A DNA stretch of 7,753 bases, from positions 1 to 7,753 of the forward strand of contig JAIXZU010000006.1 in assembly GCA_027489415.1 (NCBI GenBank). Direction: 5' to 3'. Position 1 is the first letter of the stretch. Every line of letters starts with the position of its first letter. A model generated the notes under the pieces. That model was given only the letters and a program-made list of their open reading frames with translations, was not told the origin of the DNA and did no database searches. Position numbers and translations under genes: made by a program. Of this stretch, positions 5,386 to 7,753 are shown piece by piece. The stretch is from Alphaproteobacteria bacterium (lineage in GTDB: Bacteria; Pseudomonadota; Alphaproteobacteria; UBA2136; UBA6156).

Positions 5386-6203
5386 AAAAGAACATTGTCG
5401 TCCTCGGTCTCCTGCTTGCCTCCACCATGCTCACCGCCTGTGCGGGTGGCGAAAAACCCGAAGGGGAACTCACCGGCTCTGTAGGCCAGCTGTACAACGA
5501 CGGTATGGACAACATCCAGAAGAAGAAATACCCCCAAGCCGTCCATAATTTCGAAGAACTGGACCGCCAGTATCCCTACTCCGGCTGGGCCACCCGCGGC
5601 CAAATCATGACCGCCTACGCCCAAATGATGAACGAAGACCACGACGAGTCCCTCGCCACGATCGAGCGCTTCATCAAAATGCACCCGGGCCACCAGAATC
5701 TCGCCTACATGTATTACCTCGCGGGGCTGAACCACTATTACCAGATGACCGACGTGAACCGGGACCAATCCGCCACGCAGGACGCATTGGACGCCTTCAA
5801 CGAAGTCGTCAACCGCTTCCCGCAAAGCCCCTACGCCCGGGACGCCCGCCTGAAAATCACCCTGTGCACGGACCACCTCGCCGGTAAGGAAATGACCGTC
5901 GGCCGCTACTACCAAGGCCAGAAACTCCACCTCGCCGCCATCAACCGCTTCCGCAACGTGGTGCAAAACTACCAAACCAGCTCGCAAACGCCGGAAGCCC
6001 TCTACCGCCTCACCGAATCCTACCTGTCTCTGGGCGTGACGGACGAAGCCCTCCGCGCCGCCTCCATCCTCGGCTACAACTACCCGGGCTCAGAATGGTA
6101 CAGCAAAGCGTATGACCTCCTCACCAACCAGAAACTCGCCCCCGCCGGTGAAAAGGAAGCCTGGGCCAAAAAGCTCGCCCGCGGCTTCAAGGATCTCTTC
6201 TAA
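5382..6203 (+). CDS. bamD: outer membrane protein assembly factor BamD
   Basis: BamD (ComL/YfiO) is the essential lipoprotein of the BAM complex, which inserts beta-barrel proteins into the outer membrane. The 273-aa product starts with a lipoprotein signal peptide (MKKNIVVLGLLLASTMLTAC). The lipobox is LTAC with the lipidated cysteine at residue 20, and Ala at +2 is compatible with outer membrane sorting. TPR-like helices follow, including LYNDGMDNIQKKKYPQAV (37-54) and YQGQKLHLAAINRF (177-190). The segment TPEALYRLTESYLSLGV (203-219) and YNYPGSEWY (232-240) read like alphaproteobacterial BamD proteins. The ATG at 5382 overlaps the ccsA stop (ATGA), so translation is probably coupled. The reading frame is open far upstream through ccsA, but that part is a shadow. 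A terminator follows within 20 nt. In many alphaproteobacteria bamD lies near lpxC and recN; here it does not. Confidence 0.95.
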   Translation: MKKNIVVLGLLLASTMLTACAGGEKPEGELTGSVGQLYNDGMDNIQKKKYPQAVHNFEELDRQYPYSGWATRGQIMTAYAQMMNEDHDESLATIERFIKMHPGHQNLAYMYYLAGLNHYYQMTDVNRDQSATQDALDAFNEVVNRFPQSPYARDARLKITLCTDHLAGKEMTVGRYYQGQKLHLAAINRFRNVVQNYQTSSQTPEALYRLTESYLSLGVTDEALRAASILGYNYPGSEWYSKAYDLLTNQKLAPAGEKEAWAKKLARGFKDLF

Positions 6204-6222
6204 TCCTCGGCCCGCAAGGCAA

Positions 6223-6248
6223 AAAAAGCAGCCCACAGGCTGCTTTTT
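6223..6248. terminator. bidirectional terminator between bamD and the hydrolase gene
   Basis: GCAGCC and GGCTGC (6228-6233 and 6238-6243) with a CACA loop are flanked by an A7 run on the left and a T5 run on the right. The A and T runs extend the stem and supply a U-tract in both directions. The hairpin sits between two convergent genes and can serve both; on the - strand the T-tract is longer. Confidence 0.9.
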
Positions 6249-6271
6249 AACGTCATGGGTGATGTGTCGGG

Positions 6272-7624
6272 TTATATACTCCGGCTCACACTCCGGTGGG
6301 TGTCGGAATTCAACCAGGCATTGATAACCTGCGCCCGTGTCATGCTTTTTTTGTTAAGCTGACCTGTGTAGTAATCCAGCTCTTGTTGGGTGGCAGGGCG
6401 CCATGCCGTTCCCATAATCACGCGGGCTACAAACGCACGGTTGTTCATCAGGTTGGCGCGGTTTTTAAACTCATCGCTGTTAATCAGCGCGGCGGAAACC
6501 TGGGCGCGGGATCTCGCCTTGCTATCCAGCTGGCCAGTCCAGTACTTAATCCCGTCTTCATTCGGCACACGGTTCAACATGCTGTGGAAAAGCTGGTTAA
6601 CGAATGCCGCATTGGGGGACTTTTTCATCATATCCGCCGCATAAGCATACCGGTAAGGCCGCACATACAGATAGGGCGCATCGCCACCTACGGCATGTTT
6701 CGCCAGCATATCTAAGGTCATCTTGGGGTTGTTAATGTCATACATTAACCCGAAGTGTCCCTCCGGTCCCTTGATGTCCTTGTTATCGAATAGCTGGTAC
6801 ATGTTAATCTCCTTCACCATGTCGGAGTAATTCGTCTCAACTTCGGTAATAATACTCTCCGCCGCTGCTAAACACTGTGCGGAGTTCCCGTCATCACCAT
6901 CATAAATCTCGCCGCAGTTGGTCTCGTTCAGGAACACGGGCTTGCCGTATTTGCGCAGCGGGTCAAGGTAAATGTTCAACCAGCCCATGCCCTTGTCCAC
7001 CACGCGGGGGTAATAGTGGTAACTAATGAAATCAAACTCCAGTCCGGCCGCAATCGCACGGTCAACAAAGGTGTAGGTGGTCAGGGTGCGGTCAAGCCCG
7101 TAGTCGTAACCACCGGCGGTCACGTTCAGCGTGGTGTGCAGCTTCACGCCGGTCTCGCGGCTGGCGCGGTCAACACCGGCGCGGGCGGCTTTCATTTTTT
7201 CAATACCGTCAAAATGGGTGTTGGGGCCGCGCAGGTTCAGCTCGTTCCCAAGCTCCCATACGTTAATGTCAGCGGCATATTTCTTGGCCAGCACGTAGGC
7301 CGAATTCTCCGGCTCATGGTCCACATACAGCATCGGGCGTATCAGCACGTTGTACTTGCGGCCAAGCTTCACTAGTCTGTCCAGCGTCTCATGGCCACGT
7401 GGCGTGTTTTCAACGTCAACGCGGTACACACGCAGGTTCTTCTTGTCCAACATCTTGAAAACCGCTTCAGCCTGCTCAGGAAGGTAAAACGGCGTGCGCC
7501 AGTTATCATGCCCGTTAACACCGTAAAGCATGTCGCGGGCTTGGGCGGGGGTTGCCACCGTGCACAGGGCGGTTACAGCCAGTGCAGTTGCCGCGAAAAC
7601 AGAACGCAGGGGGAGCGTAAACAT
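6272..7624 (-). CDS. secreted clan-A-like glycoside hydrolase with two DUF4214 repeats
   Basis: The 450-aa protein has a Sec signal peptide (about 1-29, likely cleaved after ATPAQA) and a TIM-barrel domain resembling clan GH-A hydrolases (about 30-325). The expected catalytic pair can be placed. The acid/base is Glu128 in WELGNELN, the Asn-Glu pair after strand 4. The nucleophile is Glu234 in VFLNETNCG after strand 7. SYHYYP (201-206) resembles the strand-6 segment of the fold. The C-terminus holds two DUF4214-type repeats (about 339-387 and 396-444), each with a YW/YY-TGQL core and an S-A-L/W-x-N-S-D ending; such repeats occur in many secreted and surface proteins. The substrate cannot be read from the sequence; polysaccharide cleavage outside the cytoplasm is inferred. 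An AAAGG 8 nt before the ATG supports the start at 7624. It converges on bamD and shares its terminator. Confidence 0.8.
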   Translation of the reverse strand: MFTLPLRSVFAATALAVTALCTVATPAQARDMLYGVNGHDNWRTPFYLPEQAEAVFKMLDKKNLRVYRVDVENTPRGHETLDRLVKLGRKYNVLIRPMLYVDHEPENSAYVLAKKYAADINVWELGNELNLRGPNTHFDGIEKMKAARAGVDRASRETGVKLHTTLNVTAGGYDYGLDRTLTTYTFVDRAIAAGLEFDFISYHYYPRVVDKGMGWLNIYLDPLRKYGKPVFLNETNCGEIYDGDDGNSAQCLAAAESIITEVETNYSDMVKEINMYQLFDNKDIKGPEGHFGLMYDINNPKMTLDMLAKHAVGGDAPYLYVRPYRYAYAADMMKKSPNAAFVNQLFHSMLNRVPNEDGIKYWTGQLDSKARSRAQVSAALINSDEFKNRANLMNNRAFVARVIMGTAWRPATQQELDYYTGQLNKKSMTRAQVINAWLNSDTHRSVSRSI

Positions 7625-7652
7625 AAAAAGTGCCTTTATCTAAAGTCTGGTA

Positions 7653-7670
7653 GGTTCTGACGTCAGGACC
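7653..7670. promoter_or_regulatory. 18-bp near-palindrome upstream of the hydrolase gene
   Basis: GGTTCTGACGTCAGGACC is symmetric except for one T/G pair, with a perfect 10-bp core CTGACGTCAG (7657-7666). It lies 28 nt upstream of the hydrolase ATG, where a repressor site or a 5'-leader stem would act. No convincing -35/-10 pair could be fixed around it. Confidence 0.5.
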
Positions 7671-7737
7671 CAAAGTTCCCAACGCTCAGTATCTCTATAG
7701 GCCGCACAAACAACTCTGCTGACACCCCCCGAGTGCC

Positions 7738-7752
7738 AACCGAACCGAACCG
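7738..7752. repeat. short AACCG tandem repeat
   Basis: AACCG is present three times in a row at the right edge of the window, inside the intergenic region upstream of the hydrolase gene. It may continue beyond the window. No function is evident. Confidence 0.4.
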
Positions 7753-7753
7753 C

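Noticed and set aside
5364..5987. 207-codon - strand open frame opposite bamD
   Set aside because: BamD on the + strand has a lipobox and conserved C-terminal motifs; the antisense frame is Val/Gly-rich with no domain.

Overview
The window looks like ordinary chromosomal sequence from an alphaproteobacterium. The BamD protein has the C-terminal wording typical of alphaproteobacterial homologues (a YNYPGSEWY block), and the DprA and ParA proteins read the same way. This taxonomic call is an inference from protein sequence, not a database result. No tRNA, rRNA, CRISPR array, transposase or phage gene was seen.

Layout from left to right. (1) A YgjV-family membrane protein, whose start lies at or near the window edge, is followed 4 nt later by sufE; both are on the + strand. 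(2) dprA runs on the - strand and converges on sufE. (3) A 259-nt AT-rich divergent intergenic region with inverted repeats separates dprA from a ParA-family ATPase gene on the + strand. The ParA reading frame continues without a stop into a long Lys/Ala/Pro histone-H1-like tail. That tail starts with its own well-spaced Shine-Dalgarno and ATG, so it may also be made as a separate 132-aa protein. A strong intrinsic terminator closes this unit. (4) A membrane-anchored HAMP-GGDEF diguanylate cyclase follows, ending in a UUCG-capped hairpin. (5) A System II cytochrome c synthase subunit gene (ccsA/resC type) overlaps bamD by 4 nt (ATGA). (6) A bidirectional terminator separates bamD from a convergent - strand gene for a secreted TIM-barrel glycoside hydrolase with two C-terminal DUF4214 repeats. 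An 18-bp near-palindrome lies just upstream of the hydrolase gene.

The genes do not form one pathway. The recurring theme is the cell envelope (YgjV, the cytochrome c synthase, BamD, the secreted hydrolase, a membrane cyclase), plus DNA handling (DprA, ParA with its H1-like tail) and Fe-S assembly (SufE). The most unusual feature is the in-frame join of a ParA ATPase to a histone-H1-like basic protein with an internal start signal. The next is a System II cytochrome c biogenesis gene in what otherwise looks like an alphaproteobacterial background.
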